Positions 40,926-50,590 are shown, counted from the stretch's first letter. The stretch is 64,000 nucleotides of DNA from Amycolatopsis bartoniae (GCF_014191255.1 NZ_JACHWH010000001.1:1488001-1552000), one strand, 5' to 3'. The notes: a model not told the origin generated them from the sequence alone. Translations and numbers: made by a program.

Positions 40926-42560
40926 TCAGCCCGTCCGGTACCACCGCGGCGAGGTGTTCACCGGCGGCTTCAACGCGGCCCGCACCACGAGGACGTTCGG
41001 CTCGTCGGCGCGCACGAACTCGCTCAGCAGCCGCCGGAAGGCGCGGCCGAAGCCCTTCACCTCGTCGGCGTCCACGCCGAACGAGCGGGCCAGGCCGACG
41101 AAGTTCGGGGTGTGCAGGTCCACCCCGCGGTGCGGCACGCCCGCGCGCGTCTGGTCGAACCGCAGCATCCCGTACCCGCCGTCGTCCACGATGATCACCG
41201 TCACCGGGAGCGACTCCTGCGCCAGGGTCGCCAGGTCACCGCAGCCGTACAGGAACCCGCCGTCCCCGCTGACACACACCACCCGGGAGGATCCCGCGGC
41301 CGCCGCGCCCAGTGACGCCGGGAAGCCGAAACCGAGCGTGCCCCACCCCATCGGGTAGGCGAACCGACGCGGGCCGCTCACCCGGTGGTAGCCACCTGCC
41401 CAGTAACCCGCCACGCACATGTCGGCCACCACCACGGCGCCCGCGGGCAGGGTCTCCTCCAGCGTGCCCAGGAAGTCCGCGGCCTGCGGCTCCTCCGCCC
41501 GCACCCGGCGGCGCACCCGCTCCTCGACCGCCCGCAGCCGCCCGGTCAGGTCCGGCAGCCCCGGCCGCGCCACCAACCCGGACACCAGCCGCGCCACGAT
41601 GTCCCGCGCGTCGCCGACCAGCGTGACGTCCGGCTGGTAGTTCTTCGCCGCGTCCTTGGGGTCCACGTTCACCGCGATCAGCTTCGGCGGCCGCGGCATC
41701 CGCCAGTTCTGCGTCATCAGCCCGTCGAAGTCGGTGCCGACGCCGAGCACCACGTCCGCTTCGTCCCACAACGCGCCGACCTCGGGCGCGTGCACCGGCG
41801 TCGGCGCGAGACACGGGTGGCCGGGCGGCAGCAGACCACGCGCGGCGAACGTGGTGATCACCGGGGCGGTCAGCTTCTCCGCCAGCTCGCCCACGACCGG
41901 TCCGGCCTCCGCGCGCAACGCGCCACCGCCGGCCCAGATCAGCGGCCGTTCGGCACCCGAGAGCAGCGCCAGCGCGAGATCGAGATCGTCCAGGTTCACC
42001 GCCGCGAACCGCTCGGTGACCTCGGTGTCCGGGCCGCGCTCGGTCTCGGCGCGCAGGAAGTCCGTCGGGATGCCCACGTACACCGGCCCGCTCTGCGGCT
42101 CGCGGGCGATGCGCGCCGCCCGCGCCACCGCCGGGGCGATGTCCCGCGGCGAGGCAGCGGTGATCGTGGCCTTCGTGACCGGCGCGAACATCGCCGCCTG
42201 GTCGCTCGTCTCGTGCAGCACGCCGCGCACGGTGTCCGGCCGCCGCAACGTCGACGGGATGTCGGTGGCGATCACCAGCACCGGCGACGCGGACGCCATC
42301 GCCTCGCCGACCGCCGCCAGCGTGTTCGCCGCGCCGGGGCCGGTGGTCACGAGGGCGACACCCAGCTTGCCGGTCGCCCGCGCGTACCCGTCGGCCGCGT
42401 AGCCGGCGGTCTGCTCGTGCCGGGCACCGACCAGCCGGATGCCGCTGCCCGCGATCGCCTCCCAGATCGGCAGGTTGTGCACCCCGGGCAGGCCGAAGGC
42501 GACCTCGGTCCCCAGTTCGGCCAGCACATCCACCAGGTGTTCCGCGCCGGTCTTGTTCAC
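40926..42560 (-). CDS. Thiamine-diphosphate enzyme (acetolactate synthase / benzoylformate decarboxylase-like)
   Basis: A 544-residue three-domain ThDP enzyme. The N-terminal PYR domain has the catalytic glutamate in RHEQTAGYAADGYAR (Glu49). The central domain holds PLIWAGGGA. The C-terminal PP domain has the ThDP motif GDGGFLYGCGDLATL ending in DDGGYG, where the usual Asn-Asn is Asp-Asp. It is not a housekeeping AHAS: the FAD-binding signature is weak and no small subunit is nearby. Decarboxylation or ligation of a 2-oxo acid is the likely chemistry. The substrate is unknown. Confidence 0.85.
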   Translation of the reverse strand: MNKTGAEHLVDVLAELGTEVAFGLPGVHNLPIWEAIAGSGIRLVGARHEQTAGYAADGYARATGKLGVALVTTGPGAANTLAAVGEAMASASPVLVIATDIPSTLRRPDTVRGVLHETSDQAAMFAPVTKATITAASPRDIAPAVARAARIAREPQSGPVYVGIPTDFLRAETERGPDTEVTERFAAVNLDDLDLALALLSGAERPLIWAGGGALRAEAGPVVGELAEKLTAPVITTFAARGLLPPGHPCLAPTPVHAPEVGALWDEADVVLGVGTDFDGLMTQNWRMPRPPKLIAVNVDPKDAAKNYQPDVTLVGDARDIVARLVSGLVARPGLPDLTGRLRAVEERVRRRVRAEEPQAADFLGTLEETLPAGAVVVADMCVAGYWAGGYHRVSGPRRFAYPMGWGTLGFGFPASLGAAAAGSSRVVCVSGDGGFLYGCGDLATLAQESLPVTVIIVDDGGYGMLRFDQTRAGVPHRGVDLHTPNFVGLARSFGVDADEVKGFGRAFRRLLSEFVRADEPNVLVVRAALKPPVNTSPRWYRTG

Positions 42561-42616
42561 TCGTCCAGGTTAAGCCCCCACGGCGGGGACGCACTGTCGG
42601 TGTGCCTCTCCCCTGG

Positions 42617-43618
42617 TCACCACTGCGGTGGCAGGGCCTCGGCGGCGGGTGGCGGACCGGGCGGCGTGCCGTCGCCGAAGGGGCGGCCGCCCAGCTCCTC
42701 CCGCCCGTGCGGGGTGGCCCAGCCGCGCAGGTCCGGACCTTTCGGCACGATCCGCGTCGGGTTGACCTGCTCGTGCACCTGGTAGTAGTGCCGCTTGATG
42801 TGGTCGAAGTCCACCGTGTCGCCGAAACCCGGGGTCTGGAACAGGTCTCGCGCGTATGCCCACAGCACGGGCAGCTCGGTCAGCTTCTGCCGGTTGCACT
42901 TGAAGTGGCCGTGGTAGACCGCGTCGAACCGGACGAGCGTAGTGAACAACCGGATGTCCGCTTCGGTGATCGTGTCGCCGACGAGAAAGCGCTGTCGCGA
43001 AAGCCGGTCGGACAATTGGTCCAACCGGGCGAAGAGCCGTGAATACGCTTCGTCATAAGCCGACTGCTGCGACGCGAAACCCGCCTCGTACACCGCCGCG
43101 TTCACGTCCCGGTACACCGCTTGGTTGATTTCGTCGATCTCGCCCCGTAATTTCTCCGGATACAGGTCGGGCGCGCCTTCGCGGTGGTACGCCGTCCATT
43201 CCGTCGACAGGTCGAGCGTGATCTGCGGGTAGTCGTTGGTGACGAGCTTCCCGCTGGGCACGTCGACGATCGCGGGAACGCTCACCCCACCGTCGTAACC
43301 GGGTTCGGCCGCCTGGTACGCCTCGGCCAGAAAACGTATGCCCAGCACGGGATCCCGCCCGTCCGGGTCGAGCGTGAACCGCCAGCTGCGCTCGTCCTGG
43401 ATCGGGTCGGCGACCGCGACGGAAATCGCTTCCTCCAGCCCGAGCAGGCGCCGCACGACCAGGCTCCGGCTCGCCCACGGGCAGGCGCGGCTGACCACGA
43501 GCCGGTAGCGGCCGGGCTCCACGGGCCAGCCGTCGCGGCCGTCGGCCGTGATGCGCGCGGCGAAGTGGTTGGGCGCCCTGACGAACTTCCCGGTTTCCGG
43601 GTCGGTCGGAATGGTCAT
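42617..43618 (-). CDS. Glutathione/mycothiol S-transferase family, hydroquinone reductase (Xi class, YqjG/ECM4)
   Basis: A 333-residue protein. The active-site motif SRACPWASR (Cys46) and the helical domain with GLEEAISVAVADP, VTNDYPQITLDL and FLVGDTITEADIRLFTTLVRFD define the Xi-class GST, known as glutathionyl-hydroquinone reductase. Actinobacteria lack glutathione, so the physiological donor is probably mycothiol. It removes a thiol from quinone-thiol conjugates, which would fit detoxification during aromatic breakdown. The gene is monocistronic. Confidence 0.9.
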   Translation of the reverse strand: MTIPTDPETGKFVRAPNHFAARITADGRDGWPVEPGRYRLVVSRACPWASRSLVVRRLLGLEEAISVAVADPIQDERSWRFTLDPDGRDPVLGIRFLAEAYQAAEPGYDGGVSVPAIVDVPSGKLVTNDYPQITLDLSTEWTAYHREGAPDLYPEKLRGEIDEINQAVYRDVNAAVYEAGFASQQSAYDEAYSRLFARLDQLSDRLSRQRFLVGDTITEADIRLFTTLVRFDAVYHGHFKCNRQKLTELPVLWAYARDLFQTPGFGDTVDFDHIKRHYYQVHEQVNPTRIVPKGPDLRGWATPHGREELGGRPFGDGTPPGPPPAAEALPPQW

Positions 43619-43689
43619 CCTGACACACTAGAGCGACTTTTCGCGCCTAGCATTGTGCGTAGCACTCCGGCCCCGAGAGGTGGACTCCC

Positions 43690-45054
43690 ATGGCACTGAT
43701 GCCCTTCACCGACTCGATGTTCCTGCTGGTGGAAAGCCGCGAGCACCCGATGCACGTCGGTGGTCTCCAGCTGTTCCGCACCCCCGAGGGCGCCGACCGG
43801 GACTACCTGCGCGGGTTACGCGAGGACCTGCTCAAAGCGGACAACGTGCCACCGCTGTTCCGCCGCCGCCCGGCGCGGCCGGTGAACACCGCGGGTTACC
43901 TGGCCTGGGCACAGGACTCCGATGTCGACCTCGACTACCATTTCCGCCACTCCGCGCTGCCGCAGCCGGGCCGCATCCGCGAGCTGCTGGAGCTGACGTC
44001 GCGCTGGCACAGCACGCTGCTCGACCGGCACCGCCCGCTGTGGGAGATCCACCTCGTGGAAGGGTTGCGGGACGGCCGGTTCGCGATGTACAGCAAGATC
44101 CACCACGCCCTGCTGGACGGCGTCTCGGCCCTGCGGCACCTGCAGGGCACGCTGAGCGACGACCCGGACGACCACGACTGCCCGCCGCCGTGGGGTTCGC
44201 GCCGCCCGCCGCGTGAGAAGGCGCGCCGCGGCAACCGTTCCCTGCTGGACACCGCGCGCGGGTCTCTGGAACAGCTCGCGGGAGTCGCGCCGGCGGCGCT
44301 GCGCGTGGCGCGTGAGGCGTTCCGGGAGCACACGTTGACGTTGCCGATGCAGGCGCCGCGCACGATGTTGAACGTGCCGATCGGCGGGGCCCGCCGGTTC
44401 GCGGCGCAGTCCTGGCCGCTCGGGCGGGTGCGGTCGATCGCGGCGAAGACGGGCACGTCCCGCAACGACGTCGTGCTCGCGATGTGCTCGGGCGCGCTGC
44501 GCGACTACCTCATCGAGCAGAGCGCGCTGCCGGACGCGCCGCTCGTGGCGATGGTGCCGGTGTCGATGCGCAAGCAGAGCGACACCGAGTCCAGTGGCGG
44601 CAACCAGATCGGCGCGGTGCTGTGCAACCTGGCCACCGACAAGACGGACGCGGCGGTCCGGCTCGCGACGATCCACCACTCGATGCGCGAGGCGAAGCGG
44701 ATCTTCAACCAGCTGACGCCCGTGCAGGCGCTGCTGCTGTCGGGGATCAACGTGGCGCAGCTGGGGGTTGCGACGGTGCCGGGTGTCGTCTCCAACACCC
44801 GGCCGCCGTTCAACCTCGTGATCTCGAACGTGCCGGGGCCACGCAAGCAGATGTACTGGAACGGCGCGCACCTCGACGGGATCTACCCCGCGTCGGTGCT
44901 GCTGGACGGGCAGGCGCTGAACATCACGCTGACCAACAACGGCGACAACCTCGACTTCGGCATCACCGGCTGCCGCCGCAGCGTTCCGCACCTGCAGCGC
45001 CTGCTGCTCCACCTCGACACGGCGCTGTCGGAGCTGGAGGCCGCGGTGGCCTAG
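43690..45054 (+). CDS. Wax ester synthase / diacylglycerol O-acyltransferase (WS/DGAT)
   Basis: A 454-residue WS/DGAT acyltransferase. The catalytic HHxxxDG motif is HHALLDG (138-144). The N-terminal SMFLLVESREHPMHVGGLQ, the PLWEIHLVEGL and the C-terminal ISNVPGPRKQMYWNGA are family signatures. It transfers fatty acyl groups from CoA to diacylglycerol or alcohols, making storage lipid at the membrane. The ATG follows GAGAGG. Its stop shares CTAG with the stop of the convergent aldo/keto reductase gene. Confidence 0.93.
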   Translation: MALMPFTDSMFLLVESREHPMHVGGLQLFRTPEGADRDYLRGLREDLLKADNVPPLFRRRPARPVNTAGYLAWAQDSDVDLDYHFRHSALPQPGRIRELLELTSRWHSTLLDRHRPLWEIHLVEGLRDGRFAMYSKIHHALLDGVSALRHLQGTLSDDPDDHDCPPPWGSRRPPREKARRGNRSLLDTARGSLEQLAGVAPAALRVAREAFREHTLTLPMQAPRTMLNVPIGGARRFAAQSWPLGRVRSIAAKTGTSRNDVVLAMCSGALRDYLIEQSALPDAPLVAMVPVSMRKQSDTESSGGNQIGAVLCNLATDKTDAAVRLATIHHSMREAKRIFNQLTPVQALLLSGINVAQLGVATVPGVVSNTRPPFNLVISNVPGPRKQMYWNGAHLDGIYPASVLLDGQALNITLTNNGDNLDFGITGCRRSVPHLQRLLLHLDTALSELEAAVA

Positions 45055-46025
45055 GCCACGCCCTCCGGGCTGGCGCCGTCGACCTGCACGCCGCGGGCGG
45101 TGATGCGCTCGATCTCGGCGACCTCGTCCGCGGTCAGGTCGACGTCCGCCGCGCCGAGGCTGTCCTCGATGTTCTTCGCCCGGCGGGCGCCGACGATGGC
45201 GACGTGCACGCCCGGTTTGTGCAGTGTCCAGGCGATCGCGAGCTGGCTGACGGAGCAACCCTTGTGCTCGGCGAAAAGTTTCAGCTCGTCGACGACTTCG
45301 AGGTTGCGGCGCAGGTTGTCGCCCTGGAAGGCGCTGGCGTTGGAGCGCCAGTCGCCGTCCTCGAACTTCGCGTCCGGGGTCAGCGCGCCGGTGAGCAGGC
45401 CGCTGCCGAGCGGGCTGTAGACCAGCACGCCGATCTCGTGCTCCCGGCAGTACGGCAGCGGGTCGTCCTCGATCGCGCGCCGGAACAGGTGGTACGGCGG
45501 CTGCAGCGTCTCCACGGGACGCGTCCGGTCGAAGGCGGCGAGCTGCGGAGTGTCGTAATTGGACACTCCCACGTGCCGGATCTTGCCCTCGTCGACCAGT
45601 TCCTGCAGCGCGCTCGCGGTCTCCTCGGCCGGCGTGTCCGGGTCGGGCCAGTGCACCTGGTAGAGGTCGATGTGGTCGATCTCCAGGTAGCGCAGGCTTT
45701 CCTCGACACCCTGGCGCAGCCACGACCGGCGCGCGTCGCGGGGCCGGTCACTGCCCGGGTTGATGCCGCCCTTGGTGGCGATGACAACGCTGTCGCGGTC
45801 CCGCTTCAGCTCCTCGCGCAGTGCGCGGCCGAGCAGCGCCTCGGACTTGCCGAACCCGTACGCCTGGGCGGTGTCGAAGAAGTTCACACCCAGCTCGCGT
45901 GCGTGCCGGATCGCCCGCACCGCGGCGTCCTCGTCGAACGAGCCCCAGTCCCCGCCGAGCTGCCAGGTGCCGAACGCGATGCGGGAGACCTCCAGCCCGC
46001 TCCTGCCCAATGTCGTCGTACGCAT
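45051..46025 (-). CDS. Aldo/keto reductase
   Basis: A 324-residue TIM-barrel reductase. The catalytic tetrad is recognisable: Asp in NFFDTAQAYGFGKSE, Tyr in that motif, Lys in VIATKGGI and His in LYQVHWPDPD. The NADPH-binding C-terminal region is also present (VSQLAIAWTL, AIVGARRAKNIEDSLGA). It reduces aldehydes or ketones with NADPH; the substrate is not evident. It is divergent from the MFS gene, with a 107-bp gap. Confidence 0.92.
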   Translation of the reverse strand: MRTTTLGRSGLEVSRIAFGTWQLGGDWGSFDEDAAVRAIRHARELGVNFFDTAQAYGFGKSEALLGRALREELKRDRDSVVIATKGGINPGSDRPRDARRSWLRQGVEESLRYLEIDHIDLYQVHWPDPDTPAEETASALQELVDEGKIRHVGVSNYDTPQLAAFDRTRPVETLQPPYHLFRRAIEDDPLPYCREHEIGVLVYSPLGSGLLTGALTPDAKFEDGDWRSNASAFQGDNLRRNLEVVDELKLFAEHKGCSVSQLAIAWTLHKPGVHVAIVGARRAKNIEDSLGAADVDLTADEVAEIERITARGVQVDGASPEGVA

Positions 46026-46132
46026 GCTTCCAGCTCAGCACAACCGCCGACCGGACGCATCGTGAAGTTGGTCAAGCACCCGCGCGGATAATCGCTTGGC
46101 CTCGCCTCGGCCGACGGGCCAGTCTGCTCTCC

Positions 46133-47341
46133 GTGAACCCGCTGGCGCACGACGACTTCCGGTGGTTGCTGACCGGGCGGACGTGCGGTGAGCTGGGCAA
46201 CGCGGTCGCGCCGGTGGCACTCGCCTTCGCGGTGCTCGACCGCACCGGATCCGCGGTGGACCTCGGGTTCGTGGTGGGCGCGCGGTCACTGGCCAGTGTG
46301 TTGCTGGTCCTGTTCGGCGGGATGCTCGCCGACCGGTTGCCCCGCTCGGTCATCCTGCAGGGCAGCGAACTCGCGTCGGCGCTCACGCAGGCAGTGATCG
46401 CCGCGAGTGTCCTCTGTGGATTCGGCTCGGTGCCGCTGCTGGTCGCGCTCAGCCTCGCCAACGGCGCGGTCGCGGCAGTCTCGCTGCCCGCGGCGTCCGC
46501 GCTGACCCCGCAGACTGTGCCGGAAAACGTGCTGGCACAAGCGAACGCGTACGTGCGCATCGGGGCGAACCTCGGCCGCTTCACGGGTGCCGCCGTGGGT
46601 GGAGTGCTCGTCGCCGGGCTCGGCTCGGGCTGGGCGATCGCCGTCAACGCGTCCCTGTTCCTCTCGGCGGCGCTGAGCTACCGGCGGATCCGCGTGGAAC
46701 CGGCGGTGGTGCCGTCGTCGCGACCGCTCGCCGAGCTGGCGGAGGGCTGGCGCGAGTTCTCGTCTCGCAGCTGGATCTGGACGGTGGCGGCGCAGTTCTG
46801 CGTGGTCAACGCGGTGAACGCGGGCGCGGTGCAGGTGCTCGGTCCGTTGATCGCGGACCACACCATCGGGCGGCGGGCGTGGGGGCTGATACTCGCGGCA
46901 CAGACGATCGGGGCATTGGCCGGCGGTGTGCTGGCAGCGCGTTGGCAGCCGCGCCGCGCCTTGCTGGTGGGAGTGGCGGTGACGTTCGCCGACGTGCTGC
47001 CGCTGGTGTTCCTCGTGCAGGTGCCGCTGGTGCTGCCGCTGCTGGCGGCGGGGTTCGTGAACGGAGTGGCGATCGAGGTGTTCACGGTGGCGTGGGACGT
47101 GTCGTTGCAGGAGAACGTTCCCGCGGACCGGCTGTCGCGGGTGTACTCGTACGACCTCCTCGGGTCGATCGTCGCACTACCGGTGGGTGCCGTGGCGGCG
47201 GGTCCGCTGGCCGCCCGGTTCGGCACGCAACCCGTGTTGCTGGCCGGCGCGGCGGCGATCGCCGTGGCGACGGCCGGCGCGCTGCTGAACCGGGAAATCC
47301 GGATCCTGCGCCGGCGCGGGCCTCGTGCGACTCCCGTCTGA
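46133..47341 (+). CDS. MFS transporter
   Basis: A 402-residue protein with about 12 membrane helices. The loop LFGGMLADRLPRSVILQGSE matches the MFS A-motif region. The group resembles actinobacterial exporters, as does the MFS protein at 1.7 kb, but with only moderate similarity. The GTG at 46133 begins the first hydrophobic block (NPLAHDDFRWLLTGRTCGEL). Its ribosome site is weak, so the start is uncertain by a few codons. The substrate is unknown. The amidase gene converges 15 bp downstream. Confidence 0.82.
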   Translation: MNPLAHDDFRWLLTGRTCGELGNAVAPVALAFAVLDRTGSAVDLGFVVGARSLASVLLVLFGGMLADRLPRSVILQGSELASALTQAVIAASVLCGFGSVPLLVALSLANGAVAAVSLPAASALTPQTVPENVLAQANAYVRIGANLGRFTGAAVGGVLVAGLGSGWAIAVNASLFLSAALSYRRIRVEPAVVPSSRPLAELAEGWREFSSRSWIWTVAAQFCVVNAVNAGAVQVLGPLIADHTIGRRAWGLILAAQTIGALAGGVLAARWQPRRALLVGVAVTFADVLPLVFLVQVPLVLPLLAAGFVNGVAIEVFTVAWDVSLQENVPADRLSRVYSYDLLGSIVALPVGAVAAGPLAARFGTQPVLLAGAAAIAVATAGALLNREIRILRRRGPRATPV

Positions 47342-47355
47342 TCCCAGCGCCGCGC

Positions 47356-48753
47356 CTACCCGCCCGAGGCCAGGCGGCTCACGCGGATCGGGCGGATCTC
47401 CTCCACCAGTTTCGCCACGGCCAGCACCAGGTCGTCCGAGTGCCGGGGGCCCACGATCTGCAGGCCGACCGGGCGGCCGTCCGACGTGAGGCCCGCCGGG
47501 ACGCTGATCGCCGGCTGCTGGGTCATGTTGAACGGGTACGTGAACGGCGTCCACTCCGGCCAGCCCGACAGACCGCTACCCGGCGGCACCTCGTGGCCCG
47601 CCTCGAACGGCGGGATCCCGACGGTCGGCGTGAGCAGGACGTCGTAGCGCGTGTGGAACTCACCCATCAGGATGCCCAGCGCCGCGCGCTCCGCGTTGGC
47701 CGACAGGTAGTCCGCCGCCGAGTACGTCTTGCCCTGCTCCCACACCCGCCGCAGGCCCGGGTCGACCTTCTCCTCCGAGCCCGGCGGGAACGTGTCGAGC
47801 CACTGCGCCGCGCCCGTCGACCACAGCACGTCGAAGGCGTCCTTCGGGTCGCCGAAGCCCGGGTCGGTCTCCTCGATCCGCAACCCCGCGTCCGCCAGGC
47901 CGTTGACCGCCGAGCGCACCAGCTCCGCCACCTCGGGGTCCACCTTCGCGAACCCGAGCGTCGGGGAGAACGCCGCGATCAGGCCGCGCACGTCGCGCCG
48001 CACCGCCTCGCGGTACGCGCTGATGGGCGGCGGCAACGCGGCTGGGTCGCGGTGGTCCGGCAGCGCGAGCACGTCCAGCATCAACGCGACGTCGTCCACC
48101 GAACGCGCCATCGGGCCCGCGTGCGACAGCGCGCCGAACGGGCTCGCCGGGTACAGCGGGACGCGGCCGTGCGTCGGCTTGAGCCCGACGATCCCGCAGA
48201 ACGCCGCGGGAATCCGGATCGAACCGCCGCCGTCGGTGCCGACCGACAGCTCCCCCATCCCGGCCGCGACGGCCGCCGCGCTCCCACCGCTGGACCCACC
48301 CGCGGTCAACGCCGGGTCCCACGGGTTGCGCGTGACGCCCGTCAGCGCGCTGTCCGTGACGCCCTTCCACGCCAGCTCCGGCGTGGTGGTCTTGCCCAGC
48401 AGCACCAGGCCGTTCTCGCGCAGCCGCGCGGCGACCGGGCTGTCGACGTCCCACGGCTGGTCCGGGTCGATGCAGGTGGAGCCACGCAGGGTGGGCCAGC
48501 CCGCGGTGAGGAACATGTCCTTGATCGACGTCGGCACCCCGTCGAGCCAGCCGATCGGGTTGCCCTCACGCCAGCGCGTCTCGGAGGCCTTCGCGCCTTC
48601 GAGGGCCACTTCGCGGTCGACGAGGCAGTAGGCGTTCACCTCGCCGTCGCGCTCCTCGATGGCGGTCAGCGCGGCCTCGGTGGCCTCGACCGGCGAAATC
48701 TCCCCGGTCGAGTACGCGGCGACCAGCTCACTCGCCGTCAACAGGGTGCTCAT
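47356..48753 (-). CDS. Amidase signature family amidase
   Basis: A 465-residue amidase. The Ser-cisSer-Lys triad is seen as Lys in PTSIKDMF, cis-Ser in TAGGSSGGSAAAVAAG and the nucleophile Ser in the following GTDGGGSIRIPA. It should hydrolyse a C-N amide bond. The ATG at 48753 has AAGGAG four bases upstream; the upstream start at 48768 would overlap the previous gene. It is the second gene of a minus-strand operon headed by a D-2-hydroxyacid dehydrogenase. Its neighbours suggest a nitrogen-containing dicarboxylate or lactam substrate. Confidence 0.9.
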   Translation of the reverse strand: MSTLLTASELVAAYSTGEISPVEATEAALTAIEERDGEVNAYCLVDREVALEGAKASETRWREGNPIGWLDGVPTSIKDMFLTAGWPTLRGSTCIDPDQPWDVDSPVAARLRENGLVLLGKTTTPELAWKGVTDSALTGVTRNPWDPALTAGGSSGGSAAAVAAGMGELSVGTDGGGSIRIPAAFCGIVGLKPTHGRVPLYPASPFGALSHAGPMARSVDDVALMLDVLALPDHRDPAALPPPISAYREAVRRDVRGLIAAFSPTLGFAKVDPEVAELVRSAVNGLADAGLRIEETDPGFGDPKDAFDVLWSTGAAQWLDTFPPGSEEKVDPGLRRVWEQGKTYSAADYLSANAERAALGILMGEFHTRYDVLLTPTVGIPPFEAGHEVPPGSGLSGWPEWTPFTYPFNMTQQPAISVPAGLTSDGRPVGLQIVGPRHSDDLVLAVAKLVEEIRPIRVSRLASGG

Positions 48754-48764
48754 GATGCTCCTTG

Positions 48765-49745
48765 TCACTGCCCCGACGGCACGTAGCCCAGTTGTTTGTC
48801 GACGACATTACGAAGCGGGCGGCCGTCGCGCCAGCGGGCGAAGTTGTCGGCGAACACCTCGACGAGCGTGTTGCGCCAGCCCACGAAGTCCCCGGACATG
48901 TGCGGGGTCAGCACCACGTTTCCCAGCGTCCACAATGGATGATCGGCGGGCAGCGGCTCGACGTCGAAGACGTCCAGCGCCGCCCCGGCGATCTGCCCCT
49001 CCCGCAACGCCGTGACCAGGTCACTCGTCACCACCAGCTCGCCGCGGCCGACGTTGACGAACCGGGCGGCCGGCTTCATCGCCGCGAAGGCGGCCGCGTC
49101 GAACATGCCCTTGGTCTGCTCGGTCAGCGGCGCCACGGCGATGACGTAGTCGAACTCGCCCACCCGTGTCGCGAGGTCGGCCGACGCGTACACGGTGCCG
49201 AAGTCGGGGTCGCCGTCGCGCTCCCGGCGCCCCATCCCGGACACCACCAGCCCGGCGGCGCGCAGCAGCCGGGCGATGGCCCGGCCGATCGGGCCGGTGC
49301 CGACGACGAGCGCGCGGCGGCCCGCGACGCGCTCGCTCTCGCGGTGCTGCCAGCGCCGCTCCCGCTGCAGCTCCAGCGAGCGCGGCAGGTCCTTGGCGAA
49401 CGCGATGACGACGCCGAGCACGTACTCGGCGATCGAGTCGTCGAACACCCCGCGCGAATTGGTCAGGACCACGTCGCTCTCACGCAGCTCGGGGAACATG
49501 ACCGGGTCGACGCCGGCGCTCGCGATGTGCACCCAGCGGACGCGGTCGGCCGCGTGCCAGGCGCCGGGCACGGCGGTGGAGAGGAAGTCGTAGACGAACA
49601 GCGCGTCGGCTCCGCGCAACGCTTCGGGAAGCCCTTTTTCGTCTGTGTAACGGATTTCGGCCCCGGATTCGATGGGTCCCATGTCCGGGGGGTGCCGATC
49701 TCCGCAGAGCACCGCCAGCACCGGAGCCTCCGTGCCGATCATCAT
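48765..49745 (-). CDS. D-2-hydroxyacid dehydrogenase
   Basis: A 326-residue NAD(P)-dependent dehydrogenase. The Rossmann motif is VVGTGPIGRAIARLL. The catalytic Arg is in NVGRGELV, the Glu in VFDVEPLPADHPLW and the His in LTPHMSGDF. It reduces a 2-oxo acid to a D-2-hydroxy acid or the reverse. Two ATGs (49745 and 49742) lie just after the promoter TTGACA-N17-TACCGT, so the mRNA is probably leaderless or nearly so. The amidase gene follows after 11 bp. Confidence 0.9.
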   Translation of the reverse strand: MMIGTEAPVLAVLCGDRHPPDMGPIESGAEIRYTDEKGLPEALRGADALFVYDFLSTAVPGAWHAADRVRWVHIASAGVDPVMFPELRESDVVLTNSRGVFDDSIAEYVLGVVIAFAKDLPRSLELQRERRWQHRESERVAGRRALVVGTGPIGRAIARLLRAAGLVVSGMGRRERDGDPDFGTVYASADLATRVGEFDYVIAVAPLTEQTKGMFDAAAFAAMKPAARFVNVGRGELVVTSDLVTALREGQIAGAALDVFDVEPLPADHPLWTLGNVVLTPHMSGDFVGWRNTLVEVFADNFARWRDGRPLRNVVDKQLGYVPSGQ

Positions 49746-49749
49746 TGAC

Positions 49750-49783
49750 ACGGTAGGAGCCGGTCGTATGATTGTCAACAATC
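49750..49783. promoter_or_regulatory. Promoter with overlapping GATTGTCAACAATC palindrome
   Basis: On the minus strand, -35 TTGACA (49773-49778) and -10 TACCGT (49750-49755) are separated by 17 bp. The -35 hexamer lies in the perfect 14-bp palindrome GATTGTCAACAATC (49770-49783). The spacer ends GGCTCC, as it does in the ligK promoter. The palindrome also lies upstream of the divergent plus-strand operon (start 49837), so one protein could control both. Confidence 0.68.
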
Positions 49784-49836
49784 CGAGGATCCACCCCGGA
49801 GGCCTTCGTCCAGAGCGTCACCTTCGGAGCCCAGCC

Positions 49837-50577
49837 TTGGATTTGGACTTCCCTGTCTTCGACGGCCCACTGGCCCAGCGGGGGATCGGCGTCATCGCGC
49901 CGTTCGACCTGGCGTTGGAGCGCGAGCTCTGGCGCTGGGTGCCGATGGAGGTGTCCCTGCACCTCGCCCGCACCCCCTACGAACCCGTGCCGGTGAGCAT
50001 GGAGATGGCGCAGCTCGTCAGCAACAGCGCCCACCTCGCCGCCGCCACCCGCGACGTGCTTCACGTGGAACCCGAGGTGGTCGCGTACCTGTGCACGTCG
50101 GGCAGCTTCGTCAACGGCATCGACTACGAGCGCTCGCTGTGCAAGGCGATCTGCGACGCCGGCGCGCCGGACGCGGTGACCACGTCGGGTGCGCTCGCCG
50201 AGGTGCTGCACCAGCTCGACGTGCACCGCGTCTCCGTCATCACCCCGTACGACGCGGACCTCACCGGCAAGCTGCACGAGTTCCTGACCGAGATGAACGT
50301 CGAGACGCTCTCCAGCGAGCACCTCGGGCTCGGCGGCGGGATCTGGAAGGTCAGTTACCGCACGATCGCGGAGCGGATCTTCGCCGCCGACCACCCCGAC
50401 GCCGAGGCGGTCTTCGTCAGCTGCACCAATCTGCCCACGTACGACCTGATCGAGCCGCTGGAGGCGGCGCTCGGCAAGCCGGTGCTTACCGCGAACCAGC
50501 TGACCATGTGGGCGTGCCTCAAGCGCATGGAACTTCCGATCGTCGGACCTGGCAAGTGGCTGAAAGAAGTATCGTAG
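49837..50577 (+). CDS. Asp/Glu racemase superfamily protein (maleate isomerase / arylmalonate decarboxylase-like), two-cysteine form
   Basis: A 246-residue protein with both catalytic cysteines of the superfamily, Cys86 in YLCTSGSF and Cys196 in VSCTNLPTYDL. These blocks match maleate cis-trans isomerase best. It probably isomerises or racemises a small dicarboxylate without a cofactor. The start is TTG at 49837, with CGGAG seven bases upstream; no ATG or GTG is suitably placed. It is the first gene of a three-gene unit with a paralogue and a GntR regulator. Confidence 0.82.
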   Translation: MDLDFPVFDGPLAQRGIGVIAPFDLALERELWRWVPMEVSLHLARTPYEPVPVSMEMAQLVSNSAHLAAATRDVLHVEPEVVAYLCTSGSFVNGIDYERSLCKAICDAGAPDAVTTSGALAEVLHQLDVHRVSVITPYDADLTGKLHEFLTEMNVETLSSEHLGLGGGIWKVSYRTIAERIFAADHPDAEAVFVSCTNLPTYDLIEPLEAALGKPVLTANQLTMWACLKRMELPIVGPGKWLKEVS

Positions 50578-50590
50578 GATTGTCGACAAC
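50578..50590. promoter_or_regulatory. GATTGTCGACAAC palindrome between the racemase-like genes
   Basis: TTGTCGACAA (50580-50589) lies in the 33-bp gap between the two racemase-family genes, directly after the first stop codon. It may be a second binding site of the local regulator. Confidence 0.5.
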
